A stretch of DNA of 17,503 bases from an uncultured Ruminococcus sp. (GTDB lineage Bacteria; Bacillota; Clostridia; Oscillospirales; Acutalibacteraceae), in NCBI GenBank assembly GCA_902803035.1, contig CADCON010000120.1:1-17503 (forward strand), written 5' to 3'. The position numbers were made by a program, and so were the translations under genes. Numbering within the stretch: the stretch's first letter is position 1; the number at the start of each line of letters is the position of its first letter. The notes under the pieces were generated by a model. The model saw only the letters and a list, made by a program, of their open reading frames with translations. It did no database searches and was not told the DNA's origin. This document shows, piece by piece, positions 1-7,171 of the stretch.

Positions 1-450
1 AATGCCACCTACACGGAAGGCTGCAGAGGCATCTGGACGATTCCCTGTGACATCGCGCTTCCCTGCGCCACCCAGAACGAGCTGGACGAGGAAGGCGCAA
101 AGGCTCTGATCGCCCACGGCGTGAAGGCAGTCTGCGAAGGCGCGAATATGCCTTCCACTCCCGAAGCGGTACACGCGTTCCAGTCCGCCGGCGTTCTCTT
201 CGGACCCGCCAAGGCTGCCAATGCGGGCGGCGTTGCCACCTCCGCTCTGGAAATGAGCCAGAACTCCATGAGATACAGCTGGTCCTTTGAAGAAGTGGAC
301 GCCAAGCTGCATGAGATCATGAGAAACATCTATCACAACTCCGCGAAGGCCGCCAAGGAATACGGCATGGAGGGCAATCTCGTTGCCGGCGCGAATATCG
401 CGGGCTTCCTCAAGGTCGCCAACGCCATGCTCGCACAGGGCGTATGCTGA
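1..450 (+). CDS. gdhA: NADP-type glutamate dehydrogenase, C-terminal part (5' end outside window)
   Basis: The reading frame is open from base 1 and ends with TGA at 448-450, giving the last 149 residues of a protein that in this family is usually about 445 residues long. The segment CDIALPCATQNELDEEGAK and the following VCEGANMPSTPEA are hallmark sequences of hexameric bacterial glutamate dehydrogenases, in the C-terminal nucleotide-binding domain. The enzyme interconverts 2-oxoglutarate plus ammonium and L-glutamate in the cytoplasm. NADPH use is inferred from the similarity to the GdhA type and cannot be tested on this fragment. A strong terminator follows 42 bases after the stop, so the gene ends its transcript. 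The start, promoter and N-terminal catalytic lysines lie outside the window. Confidence 0.94.
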   Translation, partial: NATYTEGCRGIWTIPCDIALPCATQNELDEEGAKALIAHGVKAVCEGANMPSTPEAVHAFQSAGVLFGPAKAANAGGVATSALEMSQNSMRYSWSFEEVDAKLHEIMRNIYHNSAKAAKEYGMEGNLVAGANIAGFLKVANAMLAQGVC

Positions 451-491
451 TCGTTTAACGAAGCAAACCGTCATTGTATCATCGATCATAG

Positions 492-542
492 AAACATCCC
501 GTCGGACGGAAGAAATTCTGTCCGGCGGGATGTTTTGCTTTT
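492..542 (+). terminator. intrinsic terminator of gdhA
   Basis: Arms 492-507 (AAACATCCCGTCGGAC) and 520-535 pair over 16 bp with one G-U pair, enclosing a 12-nt loop. A T-rich tail (TGCTTTT) follows. It separates gdhA from the metal-uptake operon. Confidence 0.85.
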
Positions 543-571
543 GGTGAGAAGGAAAAAATTATAAGAAACAC

Positions 572-599
572 TTGCATTTTTCAAAAAACGTGCTATAAT
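572..599 (+). promoter_or_regulatory. sigma-A type promoter of the fur-znu operon
   Basis: A -35 element TTGCAT (572-577) and a perfect -10 element TATAAT (594-599) are separated by 16 nt. Transcription should start near 606, some 54 nt before the GTG start of the Fur-family gene. The operator-like palindrome at 615-635 lies just downstream of the expected start. Confidence 0.75.
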
Positions 600-614
600 C
601 TTATCACATCAATT

Positions 615-635
615 TGAAAATGATTATCAGTTTTA
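615..635 (+). promoter_or_regulatory. Fur/Zur-like operator palindrome
   Basis: TGAAAATGAT-T-ATCAGTTTTA is an inverted repeat of two 10-nt arms around one central base, with 8 of 10 positions matching. The core TGAT-T-ATCA resembles the 7-1-7 Fur-family box; the right half ATTATCA matches the Bacillus Fur half-site better than the Zur TCGTAAT half-site. It sits at about +9 to +30 of the predicted transcript, where a bound repressor would block transcription. The natural candidate binder is the Fur-family protein encoded 25 nt further on, giving autoregulation. Binding and metal identity are inferred. Confidence 0.6.
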
Positions 636-659
636 TTTTGCGTCTTCAGAGGTGATACC

Positions 660-1100
660 GTGGAAAACAGGGAATGCAGGAGGAATTACCGCACGCGGCA
701 GCAGGAATCCATTGAAAAGTATTTCAGGCTGAACCCCGACAGTTGCGTGACGGCGGATGAAATCTACCTGTACTTTATGAATGCCGGCGAAAAAATCGGC
801 AAGGCGACGATTTACCGCAGCCTTGACCGCATGGTGGAGAGCGGAGCAATCAAGAAATTCCTTTCCGGCGGCGGCGAAGGCGCGACCTATCAGCTGATCG
901 ACACCGGCAACGGCTGCGATAGGCATTTCCACCTGAAATGCACCTGCTGCGGCGAGGTCATTCACATGGACTGCGAATTCATGGACGAATTCGAGCAGCA
1001 CATCATGGAGCACCACCGGTTCCGCGTAGACAACGGGCGCACCATCATCTACGGACTGTGTGAGGAATGCGCTCAGGTTCATTCGCTCACTGAGAAATGA
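660..1100 (+). CDS. Fur-family metal-responsive transcriptional repressor
   Basis: This 146-residue protein has the usual Fur-family length and plan. A winged helix fills roughly residues 10-80, with recognition-helix region KATIYRSLDRMVESG. A dimerisation and metal domain follows with HFHLKC (His89, His91), then two CxxC pairs (Cys94/Cys97 and Cys134/Cys137) that form the structural zinc site of the family. The GTG start at 660 is chosen because AGAGGTGAT lies 5 nt upstream. The stop overlaps the first possible ATG of the substrate-binding protein gene (ATGA), so the gene is co-transcribed with an ABC importer of the zinc/manganese type. This makes Zur or Fur the likeliest functional class; PerR is less likely from context. 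The sequence alone does not decide the sensed metal. It probably represses its own operon through the palindrome at 615-635. Confidence 0.93.
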   Translation: MENRECRRNYRTRQQESIEKYFRLNPDSCVTADEIYLYFMNAGEKIGKATIYRSLDRMVESGAIKKFLSGGGEGATYQLIDTGNGCDRHFHLKCTCCGEVIHMDCEFMDEFEQHIMEHHRFRVDNGRTIIYGLCEECAQVHSLTEK

Positions 1101-1126
1101 AAAATGATTTTGAGGATTATTTTAGA

Positions 1127-2137
1127 ATGAAAATGAATGCGATAATGAAATTGATTTCGATGGTGCTTACAGTGTCAATGCTGTGTGCCATGCTTTCGGG
1201 CTGTTCCGGAAAACCGGGCGGAAGGAGCGGCGGAAAAATATCCATCGTGGCGACCATCTTTCCGCAGTACGACTTCGCAAGGCGGATCGCGGGCGAAAGG
1301 GCGGATATCAGAATGCTGCTAAGACCCGGCATGGAGGCGCATTCCTACGAGCCAAGCCCCAAGGACATCATCGGCATATCGGAATGCGATCTGTTCCTGA
1401 ATGTGGGGGGCGAATCCGAGAGTTGGCTGGACGCCGTGCTGGAATCGGCGGACAATCCTGATATGCTGACGGTTTCGGCGATGGACTGCGTGGAAGCCAT
1501 AGAGGAGGAAACCGCCGAGGGAATGCAGAGCCGCGAACACCATCATCACGGCGAAGAGGAACACGAAGAAGCGCACCACCACGACGACGGGGAAGAGGAG
1601 GAAGAGGAATACGACGAACACGTCTGGACCTCTCCTATGAACGCCATCGCCATCTGCAATGAAATCAACCGCGCGCTTTGTCAGCTTGACCCGGACAACG
1701 CGGAATTTTATTGTGACAATACGAATCAGTATGTTGCGGAGCTTATGGAACTGGATTGCTTGTTTCGCAATGTCATTGACGCGTCGGAGAGAAAGCTGCT
1801 GGTTTTCGGCGACCGCTTTCCGCTGCTGTATTTCGTGAGGGAATACGGGCTGGAATACTACGCGGCGTTCCCCGGCTGCGCCGCCGAAACGGAGCCCAGC
1901 GCGGCGACGGTGGCATTCCTCATCGACGCGGTGAAGCGGGTGAGGGTGCCGGTGGTCTTTTACATCGAGCTTTCCAATCACAAGGTGGCGGACGCAATCG
2001 CCGAAGCGACCGGCACGCGCACGGCGCAGTTCAACACCTGCCACAACATTTCCGCGAAGGATTTTGCCGCGGGGGAGAGCTATCTCAGCCTGATGCGGGC
2101 AAATGTCGAAGTACTCAGGGAGGCATTGAACGGATGA
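1127..2137 (+). CDS. znuA: ZnuA-like metal ABC transporter substrate-binding lipoprotein
   Basis: This is the extracytoplasmic metal-binding component of an ABC importer (cluster A-I family), 336 residues from the ATG at 1127. That start gives a clean lipoprotein signal: basic n-region, hydrophobic stretch, lipobox LSGC with Cys26. An in-frame ATG at 1097 overlaps the upstream stop but would add acidic residues to the n-region; GAGG at 1112-1115 precedes 1127 by 11 nt, so the choice is open. Ligand candidates are His72 (in AHSYEPSP), His165 (DEHVWTSP) and Glu281 (in FYIELSNH). A loop at about 138-165, rich in His, Glu and Asp, is typical of zinc-type members. The third canonical His of ZnuA, in an HDAY-like motif, is replaced here by FGDRFP (residues 228-232). 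The znuC-like gene starts inside its stop codon. Zinc is the likely substrate; manganese is possible. Confidence 0.92.
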   Translation: MKMNAIMKLISMVLTVSMLCAMLSGCSGKPGGRSGGKISIVATIFPQYDFARRIAGERADIRMLLRPGMEAHSYEPSPKDIIGISECDLFLNVGGESESWLDAVLESADNPDMLTVSAMDCVEAIEEETAEGMQSREHHHHGEEEHEEAHHHDDGEEEEEEYDEHVWTSPMNAIAICNEINRALCQLDPDNAEFYCDNTNQYVAELMELDCLFRNVIDASERKLLVFGDRFPLLYFVREYGLEYYAAFPGCAAETEPSAATVAFLIDAVKRVRVPVVFYIELSNHKVADAIAEATGTRTAQFNTCHNISAKDFAAGESYLSLMRANVEVLREALNG

Positions 2138-2850
2138 AAACGCTGATCAGATGTAAAGACGTGACGCTCGGTTATGAAAATATGACCGTGCTGGAGCACG
2201 TCAGCTTTGAACTGAACGAGGGGGATTATCTCTGCGTGGTCGGTGAAAACGGCGCGGGAAAATCCACCCTGATCAAATGCCTTGCCGGACTGAAAAGGCC
2301 GTCGGAGGGGCAGATTGAATTTTCGCCCACGATTTCGCGGAGCGACGTGGGATATCTGCCGCAGCAGACCGCGATTCAGCGGGATTTCCCCGCCTCGGTG
2401 CGGGAGGTGGTCATGTCGGGCTGCCTGAATCACAGCAGGCTCATTCCCTTCTACACCAAAGCCGACAGGCAGCGCGCCGCCGCGCATATGGAGGAGCTGG
2501 GAATCACAGACCTTGCCGGAAGGTCGTACCGCGAGCTGTCCGGCGGTCAGCAGCAGCGGGTACTGCTTGCCCGCGCCCTCTGCGCTTCGGAAAAACTGCT
2601 GATGCTGGATGAGCCGGTGACGGGGCTTGACCCGATTGTGACCTCGGAGATCTACGGCATTATCCGGGAGGTCAACCGGAAGTACGGCATGACCGTCATC
2701 ATGGTGTCGCATGACGTCAGAACCGCCGTCAGGAGCGCGAATAAAATCCTTCACCTGAAGCATACCGTCCAGTTCTTCGGCAGCACGGAGGAATATCTGG
2801 CGAGCAGCACAGGCAGGGAATTCTTGGGAGGTCAACGCGAAAATGCTTGA
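2134..2850 (+). CDS. znuC: ZnuC-like metal ABC transporter ATP-binding protein
   Basis: This 238-residue ATPase energises the importer from the cytoplasmic face. All nucleotide-binding motifs are visible: Walker A GENGAGKST (37-45), Q-loop in YLPQQ (about 75-78), ABC signature LSGGQ (135-139), Walker B LLMLDEP (155-161) and the switch histidine in VSHD (His193). The start ATG overlaps the stop of the substrate-binding gene by 4 nt, and the permease gene starts 8 nt before this gene's stop, so the three subunits are translationally coupled. The length and absence of any extra C-terminal domain fit the zinc/manganese (ZnuC/MntB/AdcC) group. The symbol is given by family; the substrate is inferred from the His-rich binding protein. 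Confidence 0.95.
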   Translation: MKTLIRCKDVTLGYENMTVLEHVSFELNEGDYLCVVGENGAGKSTLIKCLAGLKRPSEGQIEFSPTISRSDVGYLPQQTAIQRDFPASVREVVMSGCLNHSRLIPFYTKADRQRAAAHMEELGITDLAGRSYRELSGGQQQRVLLARALCASEKLLMLDEPVTGLDPIVTSEIYGIIREVNRKYGMTVIMVSHDVRTAVRSANKILHLKHTVQFFGSTEEYLASSTGREFLGGQRENA

Positions 2851-3679
2851 AATGTTCACTTACCCCTTCATCCTCAGGGCATTCGTCGTCGGAACGCTGG
2901 TGTCGCTCTGTTCCGCGCTGCTGGGCGTGAATCTGGTGCTGAAAAGGTATTCCATGATCGGCGACGGGCTTTCCCATGTGGCGTTCAGCGCGATGGCGGT
3001 GGCGACCGTGATGAATTGGGCGCCGCTGTGGGTGGCGATTCCCGTGGTGATCGCCGCGTCGTATGTCCTGCTGCGGCTCGGCGCGAACGACAGGCTCAGC
3101 GGGGATTCCGCCATCGCCCTGCTTTCCACCGGCGCGCTGGCGGTGGGAATCTTTATCATTTCCATGAAGTCGGGCATCAACACCGACATCAACAATTATA
3201 TGTTCGGCAGCGTGCTGGCGATCAGCCGTTCCGATGTTACGTTGAGCGTCGTGCTGTCGCTCGCCGTTCTTGCGCTCTATGTGCTGTTCTACAACAAGAT
3301 ATTCGCCGTGACCTTCGACGAACCGTTTGCCAAGGCGACCGGCGTGAGGGCGGATTTCTACAATATGCTCATTGCGGTGCTGACCGCCGTCACTATCGTG
3401 CTGGGGATGCGGATGATCGGCGCGCTGCTGATTTCCAGCCTGATCATCTTTCCGGCGATGTCGTCCATGCGCGTGTTCAAATGCTTCCGGAATGTGGTGA
3501 TCTGCTCGGCGGCGATTTCGGTGGTCTGTTTTCTGGCGGGGCTGATCATCTCCTATGAATGCTCGACGCCGACAGGCGCAAGCGTGGTGCTGATCAATAT
3601 CGCCGTGTTTGCCGTGTTCTGCGCAGTCGCTTTTTTCAGGGGAAGAATCGCGCTCAACGGCGCGGATTCAGACAAATAG
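2843..3679 (+). CDS. znuB: ZnuB-like metal ABC transporter permease
   Basis: This 278-residue polytopic membrane protein of the ABC-3 family forms the translocation channel. Hydrophobic segments run throughout, and the early region KRYSMIGDGLSHVAFSAMA is the conserved sequence after the first helices in ZnuB/MtsC/AdcB permeases. The later segment MRMIGALLISSLIIFPAMSS is the other family hallmark. The ATG at 2843 is preceded by GGGAGGT ten nt upstream, inside the end of the ATPase gene; an ATG at 2852 is possible but worse spaced. It is the last gene of the operon: a long hairpin terminator begins 10 nt after its stop codon. Confidence 0.95.
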   Translation: MLEMFTYPFILRAFVVGTLVSLCSALLGVNLVLKRYSMIGDGLSHVAFSAMAVATVMNWAPLWVAIPVVIAASYVLLRLGANDRLSGDSAIALLSTGALAVGIFIISMKSGINTDINNYMFGSVLAISRSDVTLSVVLSLAVLALYVLFYNKIFAVTFDEPFAKATGVRADFYNMLIAVLTAVTIVLGMRMIGALLISSLIIFPAMSSMRVFKCFRNVVICSAAISVVCFLAGLIISYECSTPTGASVVLINIAVFAVFCAVAFFRGRIALNGADSDK

Positions 3680-3688
3680 AACAAAATC

Positions 3689-3742
3689 GGCATTGCGTCA
3701 GGGGAAAATTTGCAAATTTCCTGTTGCAATGCCTCTTTTTTT
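3689..3742 (+). terminator. intrinsic terminator of the znu-like operon
   Basis: Outer arms GGCATTGC (3689-3696) and GCAATGCC (3726-3733) pair perfectly. Inside them CAGG (3699-3702) pairs with CCTG (3720-3723), and AAATT (3706-3710) with AATTT (3715-3719) around a TGCA loop. The tail TCTTTTTTT runs 3734-3742. The right arm also contains the -35 element of the next promoter. Confidence 0.82.
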
Positions 3743-3752
3743 GAGGTATGAT
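3724..3752 (+). promoter_or_regulatory. sigma-A type promoter upstream of the TfoX-domain gene
   Basis: TTGCAA (3724-3729) and TATGAT (3747-3752) are separated by exactly 17 nt. The -35 element lies in the right arm of the preceding terminator and the spacer contains the terminator's T-tract. Transcription should start near 3759, leaving a leader of about 78 nt before the ATG at 3837. Confidence 0.65.
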
Positions 3753-3836
3753 ATTAAAGACAGAGCCTGCCCGACAGCAGGAATGACAGTGGCAACAGAT
3801 CATTTTCGAGCGGACGTTCCGAGGAGGTTTTCATTC

Positions 3837-4172
3837 ATGGGTTCAACAAAGACGTATCTTGACTTTATCCTCGACCAGCTCAGCGGGCTGGAAGGGATCA
3901 CCTTCCGGCCGATGATGGGGGAATACATTCTGTATTGCGGCGGGAAGATCTTCGGGGGCATTTATGACGACCGCTTTCTTGTCAAGGACATTCCCGCGGC
4001 GAGAAGGCTGATGCCCGACGCCGTTCACGAGCTGCCCTATGAGGGGGCAAAGGCCATGCTTTCGGTGACCGATGTGGACGACAGGGATTTTCTGACGCGT
4101 CTCGTGAACGCGATGGCTGAAGCATTGCCCGAACCTAAGAAGAAAAAAAGAAAATCCGGCGATGAAGGATGA
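3837..4172 (+). CDS. TfoX N-terminal domain protein
   Basis: This 111-residue cytoplasmic protein consists of one TfoX N-terminal-type domain, recognised by ITFRPMMGEYILYCGGKIFGGIYDDRFLVK and the later ELPYEGAKAMLSV segment, followed by a short lysine-rich tail (PKKKKRK). Full-length TfoX/Sxy, a competence regulator of proteobacteria, carries a second C-terminal domain that is absent here. Free-standing N-terminal domains are common in Firmicutes and have no settled function. The ATG at 3837 is chosen because GAGGAGG (3821-3827) lies 9 nt upstream; the frame continues further 5' but without a ribosome site. It heads a run of close, co-directional genes ending in a two-component system. A competence role should not be assumed. 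Confidence 0.86.
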   Translation: MGSTKTYLDFILDQLSGLEGITFRPMMGEYILYCGGKIFGGIYDDRFLVKDIPAARRLMPDAVHELPYEGAKAMLSVTDVDDRDFLTRLVNAMAEALPEPKKKKRKSGDEG

Positions 4173-4178
4173 GGGTGT

Positions 4179-4367
4179 ATGATGGAAACAGTTGACAAAA
4201 TATGCATTGTGGGGATTCTGATACTTTCCTTGTGCTGCTTCGTGGAGGAATTGGCCACCTACCGCTTTCGCTTTGAAGGGGGAAGAAGCCGGTTCCGGAT
4301 GTTCGCTTTTCTGGCGATTGGAATTATGTCCGCCGTTCTCTTTGCGGATTTCTTTTTTCTGAAGTAA
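4179..4367 (+). CDS. small two-helix membrane protein, unrecognised
   Basis: This 62-residue protein has two predicted membrane helices, about residues 8-22 (ICIVGILILSLCCFV) and 41-60 (MFAFLAIGIMSAVLFADFFF), joined by a basic loop with several arginines. I do not recognise the family. GAGGGTG lies just upstream; the second ATG at 4182 is better spaced from it than the one at 4179. The gene fits between the TfoX-domain gene (6 nt before) and the response regulator (18 nt after), which suggests co-transcription. A small membrane protein next to a sensor kinase could modulate the kinase, but nothing in the sequence shows this. It could also be a chance frame, though its helices and ribosome site argue against that. 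Confidence 0.58.
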   Translation: MMETVDKICIVGILILSLCCFVEELATYRFRFEGGRSRFRMFAFLAIGIMSAVLFADFFFLK

Positions 4368-4385
4368 AAGGAGTTGAGGAACACC

Positions 4386-5060
4386 ATGAGATTGCTGATA
4401 GCCGAGGACGAAAAATCGCTTTCCAAGGCGTTGAAAGTGATTCTTGAGAAAAACAATTATTCGGTGGACGTGGCGTATGACGGGGTTGAAGCGTTGGATT
4501 ATCTGGAAACCGGACAGTATGACGGTCTGATTCTCGATATCATGATGCCTAAAATGGACGGAATGACCGTGCTGAAGAAAATCCGCGCCAAAGGCAGCAG
4601 CATTCCCGTGCTGATGCTCACCGCGAAGTCGGAGATAGACGACCGCGTGTCGGGTCTGGACTGCGGCGCGAATGACTACCTCACCAAGCCGTTTGACACC
4701 AAGGAACTGCTCGCGCGCATCCGTGCCATGACAAGAAGCCGTTCGGGCGCGCAAAGCTCCGTGCTGCAGATGGGCAACATCTCGCTTGACCGCACGACGT
4801 TTGAATTGTCCTCCCCGAACGGCAGCTTCCGGCTGGCCAACAAGGAATTTCAGGTCATGGAACTGCTCATGAGCAATCCGAAGCAGCTCATCTCCACCGA
4901 AATGCTGATGGAGAAGGTCTGGGGCTTCGACAGTGATTCGGAGATCAACGTAGTGTGGGCGTATATCTCGTATCTTCGCAAAAAGCTGACCGCGCTGGGC
5001 GCCGATATTAAAATCAAGGCGTCGAGAAACGCGGGCTATTCTCTGGAGGCGGTGGAATGA
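4386..5060 (+). CDS. OmpR-family response regulator, CiaR-like
   Basis: This 224-residue two-domain regulator has a receiver (about 1-115) and a winged-helix DNA-binding domain (about 125-222). Receiver residues are all present: acidic pocket AEDE (Glu7, Asp8), phosphoacceptor Asp51 in LILDIMMP, Thr79 and Lys101 in LTKPF. In the output domain, VWGFDSDSEINVVWAYISYL and the following RKKL closely resemble the corresponding part of streptococcal CiaR. The ATG at 4386 is preferred over a TTG at 4374 because GAGG lies 6 nt before it and the protein then begins at the receiver's first strand. The kinase gene follows 4 nt after the stop. The CiaR comparison is from memory. It makes the TTAAG repeats at 9861-9889 a candidate target. 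Confidence 0.95.
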   Translation: MRLLIAEDEKSLSKALKVILEKNNYSVDVAYDGVEALDYLETGQYDGLILDIMMPKMDGMTVLKKIRAKGSSIPVLMLTAKSEIDDRVSGLDCGANDYLTKPFDTKELLARIRAMTRSRSGAQSSVLQMGNISLDRTTFELSSPNGSFRLANKEFQVMELLMSNPKQLISTEMLMEKVWGFDSDSEINVVWAYISYLRKKLTALGADIKIKASRNAGYSLEAVE

Positions 5061-5064
5061 TACG

Positions 5065-6315
5065 ATGATTAAAAAGCTGCGCCGCAAATTTTTTGCGATT
5101 TCGGTGCTGTCGGTTTTCCTCGTGCTGCTGGTGATCATGAGCACCATCAACATTCTCAATTACAGCCGAATGGTGAACGACAGCGACAAGGTGCTGCATG
5201 TGCTGGCCGAAAACAACGGCGAATTTCCCAAGCGCAACGGCGGATTCAAACGCGGGAAAAAAAGCAACGACTGGTTCTTTGACGAGCTTTCGCCTGACAA
5301 GTCACCGGAACTGCCCTATGAATCGCGCTATTTCACCGTGCGGCTGAGTCAGGAAGGCTCCGTCACCTCGGTGGACACGGGAAGAATTGCCGCCATCGAT
5401 ACCGAAACGGCGAAGGAGTACGCCGAGGAGCTGTGGGAATCCTCCCGTACCTCCGGCTTTGTGTCGAATTACCGCTTTCTGAAAAAGGACGACAACGGCG
5501 ACACGGTGATCCTCTTTCTCGACTGCCGCAGCCGTATGGACGCCTTCCGCACGTTCCTCGTCTACAGCGTGATGGTTTCGCTCATGGGAATGGTGGCGGT
5601 CGCGGCGTTGGTGCTGCTGCTCTCCAGAATGGCCATGAAGCCGGTGCAGGAGAGCTACGAGAAGCAGAAGTCGTTCATCACCGACGCGGGGCACGAAATC
5701 AAGACCCCGCTCACCATTATCGACGCGGACGCTTCAATTCTGGAGATGGACTGCGGCGAGGACAACGAGTGGATTCAGGATATCCGGGCGCAGGTCAGGC
5801 GGCTGACCGACCTGACGAAGGATCTGATTTACCTTTCGCGCATGGAAGAAGAAAGGCCGCAGGTGCAGAAGATTGAATTCCCGCTGTCCGAGGTGCTGAC
5901 CGAAACGGCGCAGTCCTTCCAGTCGCTTGCCAAGGTGCAGGAAAAGACCTTCAGCGTGGAGATCGAGCCGATGCTCAGCCTGTGCGGGGACGAAAAGGCG
6001 ATCACGCAGCTTTTGTCGATCCTGCTGGACAACGCCCTGAAATATTCGGACGCGCACGGCGCCATTTCACTCAAGGCATTCGCAAAGGGCAGGAATGTCT
6101 GCATTGAGGTATTCAATACGGCGGAGAGCGTCAATACGGCGGGATTGGACAGGCTGTTTGATCGGTTCTACCGCGTGGACAAATCGAGAAATTCGGAAAC
6201 CGGCGGCTACGGCATCGGCCTTTCGATTGCGAAGGCGGTGACGGAAGCCCACAAGGGCAGGATTACCGCGTCCAGTGCCGACGGGAAATCGCTGACCATC
6301 ACGGTCATCCTATAG
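5065..6315 (+). CDS. membrane sensor histidine kinase (partner of the upstream regulator)
   Basis: This 416-residue kinase has a first membrane helix at about 9-31, an extracytoplasmic sensor of about 130 residues and a second helix at about 163-187. A short linker leads into a HisKA domain with phosphoacceptor His210 in DAGHEIKTPLTIID. The ATPase domain has an N-box LLDNALKYS (Asn323) and a G2-type GGYGIGLSIAK (380-390). No HAMP domain is evident between the second helix and HisKA. The usual G1 box (DxGxG) is degenerate: the corresponding place reads VFNTAESVNTAG. Such variants are known among Firmicutes kinases and need not be inactive. The ATG lies 4 nt after the regulator's stop, so the two are one operon. 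The sensed signal is unknown. Confidence 0.95.
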   Translation: MIKKLRRKFFAISVLSVFLVLLVIMSTINILNYSRMVNDSDKVLHVLAENNGEFPKRNGGFKRGKKSNDWFFDELSPDKSPELPYESRYFTVRLSQEGSVTSVDTGRIAAIDTETAKEYAEELWESSRTSGFVSNYRFLKKDDNGDTVILFLDCRSRMDAFRTFLVYSVMVSLMGMVAVAALVLLLSRMAMKPVQESYEKQKSFITDAGHEIKTPLTIIDADASILEMDCGEDNEWIQDIRAQVRRLTDLTKDLIYLSRMEEERPQVQKIEFPLSEVLTETAQSFQSLAKVQEKTFSVEIEPMLSLCGDEKAITQLLSILLDNALKYSDAHGAISLKAFAKGRNVCIEVFNTAESVNTAGLDRLFDRFYRVDKSRNSETGGYGIGLSIAKAVTEAHKGRITASSADGKSLTITVIL

Positions 6316-6375
6316 AGCAGATGTAAAAGAAAAGCGCGTGTCGCTGATGATTCATTCCCCGAAGGAGGGACAACA

Positions 6376-7056
6376 ATGAGCTGGACAGAACAGTACCGCA
6401 AGGCATTCGTGCTGAGCTATGATGACGGGGTACGGCAGGACGTAAGACTTGTGGAAATGCTGAACCGGTATGGGCTGAAATGCACCTTCAATCTCAATGC
6501 CGGACTGATGGATCCCCCCTATGTCTGGGAAACCGACGGGGTTAAAATCGAGCGGATGCCGCCCGGTGGACTGCCGGAGCTGTACAAGGAGCATGAAATC
6601 GCGTCACATACGCTCCATCACTGCGACCTGACGACCATTGGGGACGGCGAACTCTTTGAAGAGGTCAGGGAGGACAGGGCGGCGCTCGGAAGGCTCTTCG
6701 GCCGGGAAATACGCGGTTTCGCTTATCCCTTCGGCAATACCTGCGGGAGAGTAAAAGCCCTTCTGAAAAGCTGCGGGGTGGAATATGCCCGGGGCATCCG
6801 CTCCACCCATTCCTTCGGGCTGCCGGATGATCTTCTGGATATTTCCCCTACCTGCCGGCACAAGGAGGACGAAATCTTCGATCTCGCGCGGGAATTCATC
6901 GCGTTGCGACCCGAAAGCCCGCAGGTATTCTTGCTGTGGGGACACAGCTATGAATTTGATTTACAGCGTGGCTGGGAACGCTTTGAGCGATTCTGCGAAA
7001 TGATAGCCGGCCGCGATGATATTTATTACGGAACAATGGAACAGGTGTTTCTCTGA
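6376..7056 (+). CDS. polysaccharide deacetylase (NodB homology) family protein
   Basis: This 226-residue protein of carbohydrate esterase family 4 type carries the expected motifs: LSYDDG with Asp16/Asp17 (motif 1), SHTLHH with His78 and His82 (motif 2, metal ligands) and RGFAYPFG with Arg113 (motif 3). The late WGHSYEFD may supply the remaining catalytic histidine. No signal peptide or membrane helix is visible, so the enzyme appears cytoplasmic, unlike the peptidoglycan deacetylases. Its substrate is therefore unlikely to be mature cell wall and is not known. AAGGAGGGA lies 5 nt before the ATG. It follows the kinase gene by 60 nt with no clear terminator, so read-through is possible. Confidence 0.92.
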   Translation: MSWTEQYRKAFVLSYDDGVRQDVRLVEMLNRYGLKCTFNLNAGLMDPPYVWETDGVKIERMPPGGLPELYKEHEIASHTLHHCDLTTIGDGELFEEVREDRAALGRLFGREIRGFAYPFGNTCGRVKALLKSCGVEYARGIRSTHSFGLPDDLLDISPTCRHKEDEIFDLAREFIALRPESPQVFLLWGHSYEFDLQRGWERFERFCEMIAGRDDIYYGTMEQVFL

Positions 7057-7085
7057 ATGGCTGGTGATCAGCGTACCGGCGGACA

Positions 7086-7113
7086 GTCATTCTCTCCTTC
7101 GGGAGGGAATGAC
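7086..7113 (+). other. 12-bp hairpin with UUCG tetraloop
   Basis: GTCATTCTCTCC (7086-7097) pairs with GGAGGGAATGAC (7102-7113) over 12 bp with one G-U pair, closing a C(UUCG)G tetraloop. No T-tract follows, so it is not a standard intrinsic terminator. It lies 30 nt after the deacetylase stop and 58 nt before the next gene. It may protect the upstream mRNA or be a weak terminator. Confidence 0.6.
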
Positions 7114-7171
7114 GCGTGATCCGTCTTCGCTGTTTCCATACGAATATTGCACAGATTCTGGAGGTGAGAGA

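Noticed and set aside
1319..2044. Long reverse-strand frames opposite the substrate-binding gene, the TfoX/response-regulator genes (3843-5159) and rnfD (16138-17061)
   Set aside because: They lie opposite well-identified genes, are rich in His and Arg as expected of GC-rich antisense frames, and lack ribosome sites or recognisable domains.
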